DNA of 64,000 nt from Sabethes cyaneus (taxonomy: Eukaryota; Arthropoda; Insecta; Diptera; Culicidae), in the NCBI RefSeq assembly GCF_943734655.1, contig NC_071354.1, positions 1,585,001-1,649,000 of the forward strand, read 5' to 3'. Of the stretch, positions 1 to 10,237 are shown in pieces (within the stretch, counting starts at the first letter, position 1; each line of letters starts with the position of its first letter). Below the pieces are notes generated by a model. The model was not told the origin of the DNA. It searched no databases and saw only the letters and a program-made list of their open reading frames with translations. Made by a program: the position numbers and the translations under genes.

Positions 1-294
1 CCCTCTTAAAGGGGAGAGGAGTTATAATTCCCCTTATAAAGAGGGGAGGGGTCTCAAATTACCCTAGAATAAATTCTTGTCACCGAAAACACCCACATGC
101 CAAATTTGGTTCTATTTGCTTGATTAGTTCTCGAGTTATGCAGAAATTTGTGTTTCATTTGTATGGGAGCCCCCCCTCTTAGTGGGGGGAGGGGTCTCTA
201 ACCATCGCTAAAACCTTTCCTGGCCCCAAAAACCTCTACATGCAAATTTTCACGCCGATTGGTTCAGTAGTTTTTGATTCTATAAGGAACACAG

Positions 295-356
<62 letters not shown>

Positions 357-378
357 AATCCTTCTTTATAGGTATAGA
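1..378 (-). mobile_element. Helitron-like element, 5' end, cut by window edge
   Basis: Read on the minus strand this begins TCTATACC at 378, directly after an A, as Helitron 5' ends do. It continues with the TCTG-rich leader, the TTCCTTATAGAATC block and then the same minisatellite units seen in the complete copy at 31243-33915 (CTCGAGAACTAATCAAGCAA and CCAAATTTGGCATGT). Only the first few hundred bases lie inside the window. No protein is encoded; short frames here are repeat translations. The family assignment rests on the terminus and on homology to the complete copy. Confidence 0.75.
295..356. repeat. (GACA)n microsatellite
   Basis: About 15 uninterrupted tetranucleotide units inside the Helitron-like leader. 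The copies at 3939 and 31243 have only three or four TCTG units at the same place, so this tract expanded within this copy. Confidence 0.95.
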
Positions 379-2029
379 TGTTCAGACTCCCCTGGCGGTA
401 AACTGAGGGTACAAGAGGGTCAATCGTCGGTTCTGCACCTCGCTCGGTATCGCTAAGCATCCATCGATCTGCGGTCGATTCCATTCCGTGCTGGCTTTTT
501 CAGCCCCTCCAGCAGTTGCATGCGCTTTGGGTGGAAGCCCGTCGCGGCGACACGCGCAGGTCGATCCGAGCGAGGATTAGCATCAACATCAGCGGGTTTT
601 CCGTGTTCTTTTCCCACCTTCAGAATAGTACGGGCTTCAGCAGCAGAAACATAGAACACTCACCTACTATTTGCATTCTGCTCAATCGAGGGTGGTTGAA
701 GTTAGATTAAACACATGAAAATAAGACTGCATTATATCGTTACTGTAAAGATTTGTTTTGATGAAAGGGATAAATATAGGAGCCCGTACCCTAGGTTCCA
801 GTTGGGACCATTGTCGCTTGTCTTATAATGTATTCATGCAGAAGTTCACTCTCGCCGATAAAGAACAAATCATGCTTGAGATGTGGGACCCAGTAAGAGC
901 CGATTGTGGGGACAATGGTAGATGGCTCGCGCGTCAGAGAGGATATAAAAGTTGCAGAACTATTGGTGAATCACCAGTAGTAATAGACGTAAACAAATAG
1001 CAGTCGAGTTACTTACAGACAAGCGGTAGTACATGGCACTGTTGACAGACTCTATAGTAGGTGAGTTTCTCAGTCCGTTCAGCGATGTTGGTATCTTTGT
1101 TGCAATGGTAATTATATGCCCTGGACTGAGCTGGTTTCCTGTAGTTCAATATATTTTTTATTTTTCAAACAATAGAATTAAAGACGAACGCTTTTCTTTG
1201 GACTGTGTTATATTATTCCGATTGCTTTTGAACCGCCACTTGCAATTCATAAAGCATTTGAGGAAAATTGCGAAAAAACTTCAAATTACCTTGAGGATAT
1301 AATTATGATGTTTATGATTAAAATTAGATTTTCGTTTGCCAGCCTCTTTGTCATTTGTTCTGTTCGGAAACTCCGATAACGCAGGAAACAAACATTTTCT
1401 TTTCTCCGGAAACCTCCATAAAAAATGAGAAGCATACCTTGTTTTATTTAAACACGTTTCAATATAATCCGGATTCGGTGGTTGGTAACTAACAATAAAT
1501 AGTGCCTTCTGATTTTTCTATCATCAAACTCCACTTTATTTGGCGAAAAAATGAATCCAGTATATTTGTGTGACCTGATCGACACAATATATTAGCGATA
1601 ATGTGTTGATCGTTACATGATTGATTGGCTACTGATCTGACAAATGAGTATCCTATAGCGCAATAGCTAATCTCGTTCTCGTAGCGCTGTAATCGTGCTA
1701 CATCTCTGTTGTCAGCGCCTATCGGTGTAATCTATGTTTTTGCGTATGGATGTTCAAATATTTTTAATCAAAATATATTCTGTCTAACTTTAAAGGTGAT
1801 TAAAAATTTAAACTAACGTCGAACAACCATGCTTGTGAAGGGTTTTACCACTTTCATTGTCTACAGACCTTTTCTTCAAACCGTGCGGACGTGAATCCGA
1901 ATAGATCCGAATAGCGCTCTTGGTTTCAGGGTCTGCTCAATGCGCTTAAAAAGACTTGCCTGTACAATGCCGCTATGAAAGAAATCTCCAAAACGCAAAA
2001 AAAGCAAAGCCTATGGGTATAAACGACCT
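379..2029. other. Unassigned DNA with one unrecognised ORF
   Basis: No recognised gene. An 80-codon plus-strand frame at 758-1000 contains an internal Met followed by FTLADKEQIMLEMW and a GDNGRW stretch. This vaguely recalls the short helix-turn-helix ORFs carried by insect transposons, but I cannot assign it. At 1019-1060 a 42-nt segment lies between a TTACTTACAG acceptor-like site and a GTGAGT donor-like site, with one of three frames open. The rest is AT-rich without visible structure. Confidence 0.3.
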
Positions 2030-2195
2030 TCAGAACTTGTCCTTTCTTTATGGACAGACTTCGCAGCCAGTTATTATAGTACAGGAAAATTACGGAGCTA
2101 GTGCAAAGATCCTATTAACCCTGTAGCGGCACCGCCCCGTGGAGATTCGAACATGTGACGACTGCTTTGTTAGGCCAGCATTGTACCCTGGAGCT
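2030..2195 (-). mobile_element. tRNA-derived SINE, family 1, copy 1
   Basis: On the minus strand there is a pol III A-box-like TAGCTCCAGGGTA, then a B-box GTTCGAATCTC (plus positions 2142-2152), then a tail with GGCTGCGAAGTCTGTC. A second copy with the same order lies at 30465-30612. Shared blocks are GATTCGAACAT-CGACGACTG and TTAGGCCAGC. The pairing of tRNA-like boxes with a shared non-tRNA body is what identifies it as a SINE rather than a tRNA gene. Exact ends are uncertain. Confidence 0.6.
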
Positions 2196-2532
2196 AACGG
2201 TCGGTTCACGAAAAACGATGGGGGACCAGGCCCCCGCCGGAATTCTGCAGGCCCCCTCCAGAGTTTTTTTCCCACTGGAATTTGAAAGCCGGAAAAAATC
2301 AGTTCACACTGCGTGGATGTATTTTTGCAAACACGCAGTTGCTGTCGTCGTCAGCAGCCTGGAGCCAAGGTGGCTCATGCTATCTCAAGCAGTCGCCATG
2401 CAACTTAATGTTGGGCCACTCGTCGCCAATTTCCCAGTCGTTTCAGAATTCGCAATCGACCATCGAATCACTTTCGACCTGGTCGAGCCATCATGCAGGT
2501 TGAGCCCCCTGTTCCTGGTGTCAGTGCGGTTG

Positions 2533-2757
2533 TTAAAAAGAGCTGTTTTCGTCACACTGTCGTCCAGCATCTTGACGACGTGTCCGGCCCACCGTAGCCG
2601 GATGTACGATGGGAACCTCCCCAAGCAGTGCCCGTAATTCGTGATTCATACGCCTCCGCCAACTTCCACTTTCAGTTTGTACTCCGCCAAATATCGTTCG
2701 CAGTACTTTCCGTTCGAACATGGTCAGGGCGCGTATGGCTTCCGTTAGCAGTGTCAC
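2533..2757 (-). pseudogene. RTE-like ORF2 fragment: post-RT C-terminal region
   Basis: About 74 codons: FERKVLRTIFGG, WRRRMNHELRALLGE, then a frameshift into the RLRWAGHVVKML block read in the 2385-2624 frame. The same FERKILRSILGG and WRMNHEI blocks recur at 44534-44809, which supports the identification. Large plus-strand frames over this region are antisense shadows. Confidence 0.7.
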
Positions 2758-3025
2758 GGTTTCAAGTTCATGAGTCCTTTCATGTATTTGGTCATCGACG
2801 CATTTATTTTTACCCCAATCCTCCTAGACTCCGCTTTCAGTCTGGCGTAGATTGCCACCGCTGCTGCAAAGTTCCTGGCTATCATGCCTCTTGTTTCGAT
2901 GCCGACTCGTATGATCATCCCCTCAAGAGCGATGTTGAACAACGAACGATGTTGCAGGATAAGCTGTCACCTTGTTTCAACTCTCGTCGCGTCTCGATAG
3001 TCCTCGATGATCACTCGATCCAATA

Positions 3026-3246
3026 CACTGAAGTCGTTTTTTACGCGAAGGATGCGTCTCCCGTAAATCAAAACCGCGTAAATTCCAAAATTCGCGTAAA
3101 TAAACCGCGTAAATTCTAAAATTCGTGTAAAAAACACCAATATTTCGCGTAGAAAAAAAACTGTGGATTTCAAAATCGTGTAAATTCCGAAATTCGCGTA
3201 AAAAAAGTCGCGTAAAAAACAAACTGCGTAAAAAGTGATTTCAGTG
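3026..3246. mobile_element. TA-flanked MITE, copy 1
   Basis: Begins CACTGAAGTCG and ends GATTTCAGTG, imperfect inverted termini continuing into TTTTTACGCG, with TA on both sides (3024-3025 and 3247-3248). The interior repeats GCGTAAATTC-AAAATTCGCG units. A shorter relative is at 54218-54336. The TA duplication and small non-coding body fit a Tc1/mariner-type MITE. It splits the RTE-like relic, so it is the younger insertion. Confidence 0.75.
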
Positions 3247-3474
3247 TATAGCTCTGATCAGTCGCGTCAGTTTATTCGGGAAACCGTGTTCGAGCATTAT
3301 CTACCATAGTTGGTATCGATGGACTGTATCGTACGCTGCTTTGAAATAAATAAATAAATGTGATGAGTGGGTATGCTGTATTTCCCACATTTCTACAAGA
3401 TCTGTCCATCACTATTAGTGCTATTGGTGACAGTTGCCGTAACAGGATCTGGAAGAGTACCTTGTGCGCGACAT

Positions 3475-3861
3475 TTACCAGCTCTTTTTGTAGATAGGAC
3501 AAACCACTCGTTCCGTCCATTCCTCCGGTAGCTTCTTTTCCCAAATCTTGGAAATAGCCGTTGTCAGCATTTCTCGGGAATGTTTATAAAGATCTGCTGG
3601 TAGGCAGTACTTACCAACGACTTTCTTGGTCTTCAGCATACCGATTTTTCGTTTAACTCCTTGGATATCAGGTGCTGTAGCACTACAATCTTCCATGGGC
3701 ACTCCTTCTTTCTTCTTTCCGTTTTCTTCTGCAACTTCGCCATTGAGGCGTACATCGAAGAACTGCTTCCCCCTGTCGGCCACCTCGCGCTCGTTTATGA
3801 TTAGATTCCCTCCCTCGTCCCTACAGTTTGGTTCATGAAACTGCTTCTCGTAAAACTGCAA
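3475..3861 (-). pseudogene. RTE-like ORF2 fragment: pre-RT linker and RT start
   Basis: Longest intact piece of this relic, about 128 codons. It contains NEREVADRGKQFF, then a DIQGVKRKIGMLK helix, then PADLYKH, and ends LPEEWTERVVCPIYKK. That order (linker, [DE]-V-x-x-A-I-x-x-L-K, PAELFKHG, LPEEW-CPIYKKG) is characteristic of the RT entry region of this LINE family. The usual N-x-A-x-G-x-D motif is degraded to KKVVGKYCLP. The frame ends soon after IYKK, before the YRGI motif. Confidence 0.75.
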
Positions 3862-3938
3862 ACTGAAAAGTTTTGCGTTTGAGAGTTTTCCACTGGAGCA
3901 TTTGTATTACTCTTTACATCGACGCAACGACTCGTCAA

Positions 3939-4550
3939 TCTATATCTATAAAAATGTATTTTTGTCTGTCTGTCTGTTTGTCTGTTCGTCGGTATGTTCC
4001 TTATAGAATCGAAAATTTGCAAGTAGGGGTTTTTGGGGCCGGGGAAGGTACTTATGATAGTTAGAGACCTCTCCCTTCTAAGAGGGGGGGCTCCCATACA
4101 AATGAAACACAAACATGGCTAGAGAACTAATCAAGCAATTGGAACCAAATTTGGCAAGTGTGTGTTTTTGGAGGAAAGAATTTTTTCTATGATGAATTGA
4201 GACCACTCCCGTCTTTAGGAAAGGAATTATGACCTCTCTTCCCTTTAAGAGGGGGGCTTCCACATAAATTTCCTCTTATCTCAAGAACTAATCAAGCAAA
4301 TGGAACGAAATTTGGCATTTAGGGCATGTTTTCCTCAGTGAATTGTGAATTGAGTGGGGGGCTCCCATACAAATGAAATACAAATTTCCTCATAACGCGA
4401 AAACTAATCAAGCAAGTGGAACCAAATTTGACATGTGGAGGATTTTGGAGTCTTGAATTTATCTTATGATGGTTAGAGACCTATCACCCTTGTGGTAGGG
4501 GAATAAGGACTCTCATAAAAATAAAACAGAAATTTTTGGACTAATCTCAA
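3939..4550 (+). mobile_element. Helitron-like element, 5' end, 3' truncated
   Basis: Starts TCTATATCTATAAAAATG after an A, then the TCTG leader, TTCCTTATAGAATC and minisatellite units with TAATCAAGCAA and CCAAATTTGG. Homology to the complete copy runs to about 4550 (the GGACTCTCATA-AAATAAAACAG block matches about 33616), and then stops without the CTAG terminus. It lies directly upstream (in the LINE's sense) of the minus-strand RTE-like relic. Confidence 0.7.
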
Positions 4551-4617
4551 GTTTTTAGTCTTGACCTTGAAATGAGGTCATACATATAAATTAATATTTT
4601 TTGAAACGATGGTTCAA

Positions 4618-4881
4618 CAATTGATGAAGGGACGGTAGTGGAAAGAAATGAAAATTTTTGGTGAAGGAGGGGAAGAACGGAAAGGAAGGGGGGGGGGTAT
4701 TGGTAGCTATGCTTGACAAGTAGTCATTTTGACTCCTACCTTTTGTCCAATACTGGAAGGTGCATGAGTCGAACCAAGCTGTAATCTAAGATTACAACCG
4801 GATTCGAACCCACAACACCCGCCAGGGCATGTGGTTCGCTGGTACTTGTACCTTTGAACCATAGAGGCGCTGGACAAAAGG
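4618..4881 (-). mobile_element. tRNA-derived SINE, family 2
   Basis: On the minus strand this reads a tRNA-like head with a strong B-box GGGTTCGAATCCGG (plus about 4798-4811), then a tail with a C-rich run and a CATCAATTG end. An 11-bp inverted pair, CCTTTTGTCCA (4739-4749) and TGGACAAAAGG (4871-4881), brackets the tRNA-like part. The tail alone recurs at 13465-13607. The head would not fold as a normal tRNA from what I can see, so a SINE is preferred to a tRNA gene. Confidence 0.55.
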
Positions 4882-5014
4882 AGACCGCAAAATTCACTTC
4901 TCAAGAATAGCGACGCGTTTGGTTGGGTTATCGACACATATTGTGCCGCTTCCTGCATCAATTGCAGATTACCACCGAGCGAGAAGTTTTAATCTAACTA
5001 CTTACTACTTTCAG

Positions 5015-5050
5015 GACGACGACACTATGCCGGCCCTTACGACTTGCAAG
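5015..5050 (+). other. Candidate 36-nt microexon
   Basis: The segment lies between TCTAACTACTTACTACTTTC-AG, which has a CTAAC branch-point-like box about 22 nt before the AG, and a GCAAG|GTAAAT donor. Its length is a multiple of three and all frames are open: DDDTMPALTTCK, TTTLCRPLRLA, or RRHYAGPYDLQ. I do not recognise the peptide. If real, it implies a plus-strand gene spanning the surrounding unique DNA. Splice signals this good can occur by chance in 64 kb. Confidence 0.35.
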
Positions 5051-8000
5051 GTAAATATCAATTAATGCGAGACGCTGTCCGAAACGTTTGCTCATTCGGG
5101 ATAAAGGACTCAAATCTGGGACTGTCCCGCAAAATCCTGGATGTCTGGTTACCTTAGCTTAAGAAGTGCTGCAGAACTCTGCTTACAACTACTAGGAAAA
5201 GACTTCTGAGTGCGTTCTAGCCGCATCACTCAGAGTTTACTAAAGCTTTTGATTAGTACCAAAACAGGGCCTTCTCTACTTCTTTCATAGTCTAGTCAAT
5301 TTTTATGTTAAATATTTAACCCGTGTAGTTCGAGACAGATTTACCCAATGAAAAGCAATGATCATAATTGGTTACTGAAATTTTCTATTCTGTAAAATCT
5401 ACCATCAACCATAAAACCCTATTTAAAGCAATTGGAATCATTGATTTATTTGTAAAAACCCATTCGAACTGCGATGGGCTTAGCAAAGCGCATACTCCAT
5501 GGCAAGACACCGGCATCGGTGAAAATTATGGCAGTGAATAATGATGCGTGCATATTCTCGCTGGCTACACTCTTAAATCACCTATTGTGAACGCTAGATA
5601 AATCATTCATTGGAAGGAGATTACCCACAGTCCGAGTTAATTCACTGGACTTTAGCCGTGCAGATGTCTCCTACCGTGTGGATCGTAATAAAGTGTTATT
5701 GCATTGTTAATTATTTATCTGGATAACGACTTGCATATGGACATTTACTCAAGCTTGCTACCTTTTTGCAGTTCAAAAATGACAAATTCACTGTTTGCTC
5801 CGTTCGTCTCCGGAGATGCGTGAGGCCTGGTCTGGCCTGGGCTGGGTGAGTGCCGCATGCAAGCGAAGGTGAGAGATTATGAAAAGATTTGCCTTTCGGC
5901 CAAACAATCACCGTTCGCTGCTCCAACCAGAGTCACGGGGAACTTGTGTGCTTATGCATATGCACGCCGTTTATGCAAGGAAATAATTAAAGATATAAAT
6001 TAATAATTTATGATAGCCAAGACGGCTGCCGTAGAAGCACGCTCACTCTGCGCAGGTTACAGGAGGGAGACCATCACTTCTCGTCCAAAACCGTATGCAC
6101 CGGCAAACTGAGGGAACAATAAAATTTTACGACATGTACACTCACTTATCGGCACCAACTACCGTATTGGAAGCCTGGCCGCAGGTTCCTTAGGAGATAG
6201 CAAAATTATGACAATGTGAAAGCGATCTTTTATGCGGCCACCGTCCGGCTGCCCGGAGCACACACTTAACCTTCCATCACCAGTAAACTTCAAAGAAACA
6301 CACGCGAAATCACTGTTGGGGTCATTTGGTGTGAGTGCATAGCTTCAGAATTCCCGATAAAAACTAACCCCGTCTAAGTCGGCAAAAGAGTGGGTATCTG
6401 CTCGCTTCCACATGTTCCTGACGCCAATGATGGAGGTTCTAGCGGAACGAACAACATATGAATTATTAAATGCGTACTCCAATGGAGAGCATAAACAAAG
6501 TTTAATATTCGAGACGAGCTTCAAGTTGGAAAACGACGTGAATAAACGAAACTACGCTCCACCAGCAGAAGGAACATGGCATTGTATCATTCTTATTTGG
6601 TGGCGATGTCGGCTCACCACCTTTTTCATTCTAAGTTCCTCGATAAAAATAAAAGGAGAGGACAGCGGCGGCGATGCGTTGGCAGCCGCCGCTCGGTAAT
6701 TTATAATGAGACATTATTTTATTGCTGTGATCCATGGATATGACTAATTGCTAATTATACGTTAATTATGCAGCAGAACTCCGGTAGAATTTTCAGTTCG
6801 CAACTTGTTACATTCGGCAAGGCGAAATTTTTGCCATATAAAGCCCAGCTTGGATATCTGGCGAAGAGGAAACAATTTGGTTCGTGTGTGCGAAGCAAAC
6901 GGAGCAGTAAATAAGCGACAACACAGAAGCAATTAGCGAACAATGATATGATTCAGGAATTACAAGCAGCTCATTGAGTGTAAGACATGTTGCTTTAATG
7001 TGTGTAATGTTAAGAAACGAATCAACGAAAGAGACACTAGAGGTTATTTGAAGCGTCAAATTGCTAACTATTACTATTTATTATAGATTACAGGATCCTT
7101 GGAGAACTCGAAAAAAGTTTTCAATGTGTTTTGCTTACTTGTTGTGAATCTAGGAAATATAATAATGCTGTAATTAGAAATTAACAAAAGCTAATTTTAC
7201 AATAATAAAAGTGTAATTTTAATTACTAATTGCGCTGCGTTGTTTTATGAAACATTTGCATCGTAATTTAAATTGAACACATTAAATGTACTGAAAGAAG
7301 TAACGTGTGTTTTTATTTATTTACTTCAGCAAATCAAAGGTGCAATCAATTGAATTTGTTTTATAATGTATAAAAACGAAAGTGCCTTTAAAAACTATTC
7401 TAATGATACGCTTTTGCGTAAACTTTTAGTTGTCCATTAACGATTTACCTAATAAAACTGTTGTTCCATTATGCGATATCTAGAAAACTTTCAACTTCAG
7501 TGCAAAGCCTTATCGCGAGCCCTGTCTTGTGAATTAAAATGCCATGAAATTACATGTGCCGGTTGGCAAGGTACCTACTGATAACAAACGTTGAAACAGT
7601 CGTAAAATGACACTTTAGGGCTAAAAACAAAAACAAAAAAAAAAAAACTCTTAAGCCATTACCAACCAATACATAAGTGACAGACAGTGAGCAAAACCTG
7701 AATTGATAATGGTTTCAACCCGCACCCAGCCGAGGCCGACCGTGTGAGGCAATCATCGTTTATAGTACATTGTTCAGGCAGGATCGCGGAGGAAGGTCTC
7801 ATTCGGCGGAATAACGGACCGATCACAAAGAGACAGTTTCGAAGTTCACATAAAATATAAAACCTGATGTTTTAATTATGGTACGATGACATATATTTTG
7901 TTGCAGACCCCACCTCCAACAGGAGAGTTATCGCTGGTCGGGAATGCGATTGTGTGCGAGCGGCTGTTGCACTGATGTGCAGTTTCTCCGTGGTGATGCA

Positions 8001-9240
8001 ATTTATATATATTTGTCTCATTATTTTATTATCAAGTTTATGACGGCAACCGTTGCGGTTGAATCGTCGGAGGCTGATCTCAAAGCGGGTTGCCGAACAA
8101 AGAATTTATTAATAAATGGGCGCGCGGTTCCAAGTTTCTCGTAATGACGATCTTAAAGCGACATTTATCGCTGATTGTGTCGCTCGGAATGACTATTGAA
8201 TTCCGTAGCTGCCGTTTATGGAAACCAAAATGCCACACCTTTGCCGAAGAAATGACGGTTCGATGCAACTCGAAAGCAATTGACTGGGCCATTTAGCAAT
8301 GTCTTTTTATGATGATGTGCTTGGGTGGAATAAAAGAATTAGATGGTAATAAAAATTGCTCCTACAAATGGCTGAGGCGTTTTTCTCTTTCTTATTCTGA
8401 GACGCACTCTGCGATATCTGAGAATAATTATTATTATAAACACTAGATAGTAATAACTTTTATATTAAGGTGAGCCATAGTTATCAAATAAAATGTGATT
8501 AACACTAAAATACATTTAACCGCCGTGATTAGTCACTGAAAGCATATACTTTGCCTCTAAAAACTCGACACTCGCCAACGAATATCTCAAAAGTGTCTGG
8601 TGATATTAAATACAGCAATAAACCTGTCGATTCTGTCATCTGCTTCACCATAATCAATAGATTCCAGTCTTCGGTTATAAATCATTTTACACCAGCCAGC
8701 AGCCGAACTTCTGCCGAGGCACTGTCTAGCAGCCTATCATGCTCCTTTCTCGCTGGGGGCAAGCGAAAATTTTCTCCCGTGGCAATGGCAGTGATAATTA
8801 TTTCGTAGCTCTTTTGTTCCTGTTCACCAGTTCAGACCTTCCCGCGCCAAGGCGGCTGCAGACATCATAAATCTTGCCCGTAATCGATAACCGTTGGTTT
8901 CCCCCGGGGAAAAGGAAGTCATACGATACGGCCAGGGAATCGAGAGCGTAGCAGGATGGGCGAGATTGACTTTTGTTTGCTGTTCTCCAATTTGCTTCGA
9001 GTCATGTTCGCGTATCAAGTCGCGTTTCGCCGCAGATCCACACTGAGTCAAGAGATGGAAGATCCCTAACAGGATCAGGTTGCGCTTCATAACTGCTCTG
9101 GCAGTGAGCAGAAACCAACAACGGCAGCAGCGATAACATCGCAGCGCAGCCGATATAAATCATAAAATCATATTTCACTCTTAACAAATAAGATAGTCAA
9201 GAAGGTCGCGTGAATTATTAGAATTTCGCGGCGGGTGGCA
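5051..9240. other. Unique non-coding-looking DNA with weak exon-like signals
   Basis: No recognised gene or transposon. AT-rich blocks (5280-5480, 6900-7500, 8400-8530) alternate with GC-richer blocks near 5770-5930, 8700-9150. At 5772 a strong acceptor (GCTACCTTTTTGCAG) precedes 48 open nt ending at GTGAGG, or 74 nt ending at GTGAGT. At 7917 another acceptor (ATATTTTGTTGCAG) precedes a short open stretch. A poly-A run lies at about 7634-7647. This looks like intron or intergenic sequence. Confidence 0.4.
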
Positions 9241-9244
9241 CTTC

Positions 9245-9249
9245 TCAGT
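9245..9249 (+). promoter_or_regulatory. Candidate initiator (TCAGT)
   Basis: TCAGTGTGAGAGCG matches the arthropod Inr core. CGGAGTCGTTG follows about 31 nt downstream, where DPE or pause-button elements sit in fly promoters. There is no TATA box at -30. It lies 85 nt before the ATG of the short frame at 9334. Confidence 0.25.
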
Positions 9250-9333
9250 GTGAGAGCGCAGCCGGAGTGCTGGCCCGGAGTCGTTGTGTTTTTGGCCGAG
9301 TAACTGCACGGCAGCCCCGGGAATCTCGGAAAC

Positions 9334-9510
9334 ATGGTCGTCGATTGGAAGACCGTTTTGTACGATTACTTCTTCCACTTGCTTCCTGTCGAGCAGTGCA
9401 GCGCAGCTTGTACCAATTCACGCCCGTCGCAGGAATTATGTGCGCAGCAAAGTAAAGGTCAGCAAAAATATGAGCACAGACTCAAGTATAGTTATCCGCG
9501 CAATCGATAG
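9334..9510 (+). CDS. Candidate short ORF or first coding exon (58 codons)
   Basis: ATG with a good insect start context (GGAAAC-ATG-G), 85 nt below an Inr-like TCAGT. The frame starts MVVDWKTVLYDYFFHLLPVE and contains three cysteines (QC, AC, LC). It could continue as written for 58 codons, or leave at a donor such as CAAA|GTAAAG or AAAG|GTCAGC near 9450, which would make it a first exon. No family recognised, no signal peptide evident. The arrangement is suggestive, but an ORF this short is not significant alone. Confidence 0.25.
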   Translation: MVVDWKTVLYDYFFHLLPVEQCSAACTNSRPSQELCAQQSKGQQKYEHRLKYSYPRNR

Positions 9511-10237
9511 TTCATCTTTCGTGAGACGACCGGCGTATGTTCGGTGAATGGATCAGATTCCTGGAAGCTGGGGAAAAGAGCGACATCCAGATGCATATAT
9601 TGTACAGTGGCCATCGACTGCAGCTGGGTCATTGATCGGCACTTTGGGGACAACTAACCAGCGATCGTATCGCTACAAATTACGTATAGGTACAAACGAT
9701 CGCATGCACTGTGCATGTGCATGTACTTTCGATGTGAATTTGATTATAATGAATATGAATATGATTATGAGATCCATCGAACCACTCAAAAAGTTATTTA
9801 TACTTTTCTTTTAGACTGTCGAAAGTTTCTTAAAAATGTTTATTATGCGTTGCAGCACATAGTAGAAAAATTGACATTAACTATTCCAGTTAAAGGCAGC
9901 TTAAAATACTACTTTCTCTGGCCATCGCATTATAAAATTTACTATGAAAATTTGGACATATTTTTATTGTTAGTTTGGAAACAATTTGTTTGTTGGACTT
10001 TAGAGTATAGATCCAAAGATCTCAGACAACCATATCAGAAGAAGTAACAATTCTAAAGCCGCTTAGTTTTATTTGAATTTTATCATAGTGTTGCGCAATA
10101 TCAAGATGATACTAGTCAAAAACTACTAATAGCTAGCTATTAAACCATAATAAAACTATTAACAAAGCTAATGTATTCTGGTTGCTTATATGCTCACGAT
10201 AAAACTAGTCGGCTGCGACACATCTCTTATAAACTTA
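9511..10237. other. Unassigned AT-rich DNA
   Basis: Contains an open frame at 9715-10047 (110 codons) with irregular AT-driven composition and no recognisable domain. I regard it as chance. No repeats identified up to the CCCCAAGTAACAA terminus at 10238. Confidence 0.4.

Larger units (their letters stand above)
2290..3860 (-). mobile_element. RTE-like non-LTR retrotransposon, 3' half, decayed
   Basis: Minus-strand relic of the endonuclease/reverse-transcriptase LINE often mislabelled 'craniofacial development protein 2-like' in insect annotations. Reading down from 3860 it shows the pre-RT linker, a broken RT palm, and the C-terminal region with VLRTIFGG, WRRRMNHEL and RWAGHV. It ends near 2300 in a GCTGACGACGACAGC tail. 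The frame shifts repeatedly and several core RT motifs are missing. A 221-bp MITE (3026-3246) interrupts it. An ATAAATAAAT stretch near 3345 may be another small disruption. The 5' half is absent; a Helitron-like end starts at 3939. Not functional. Confidence 0.8.

Noticed and set aside
2155..3119. Plus-strand ORFs of 160 and 163 codons
   Set aside because: Antisense to the RTE-like relic and SINE; no plus-strand domain.
4790..4880. A tRNA gene on the minus strand
   Set aside because: The B-box is good, but the A-box and stems are poor, and the segment is fused to a tail that recurs at 13465, which fits a SINE.
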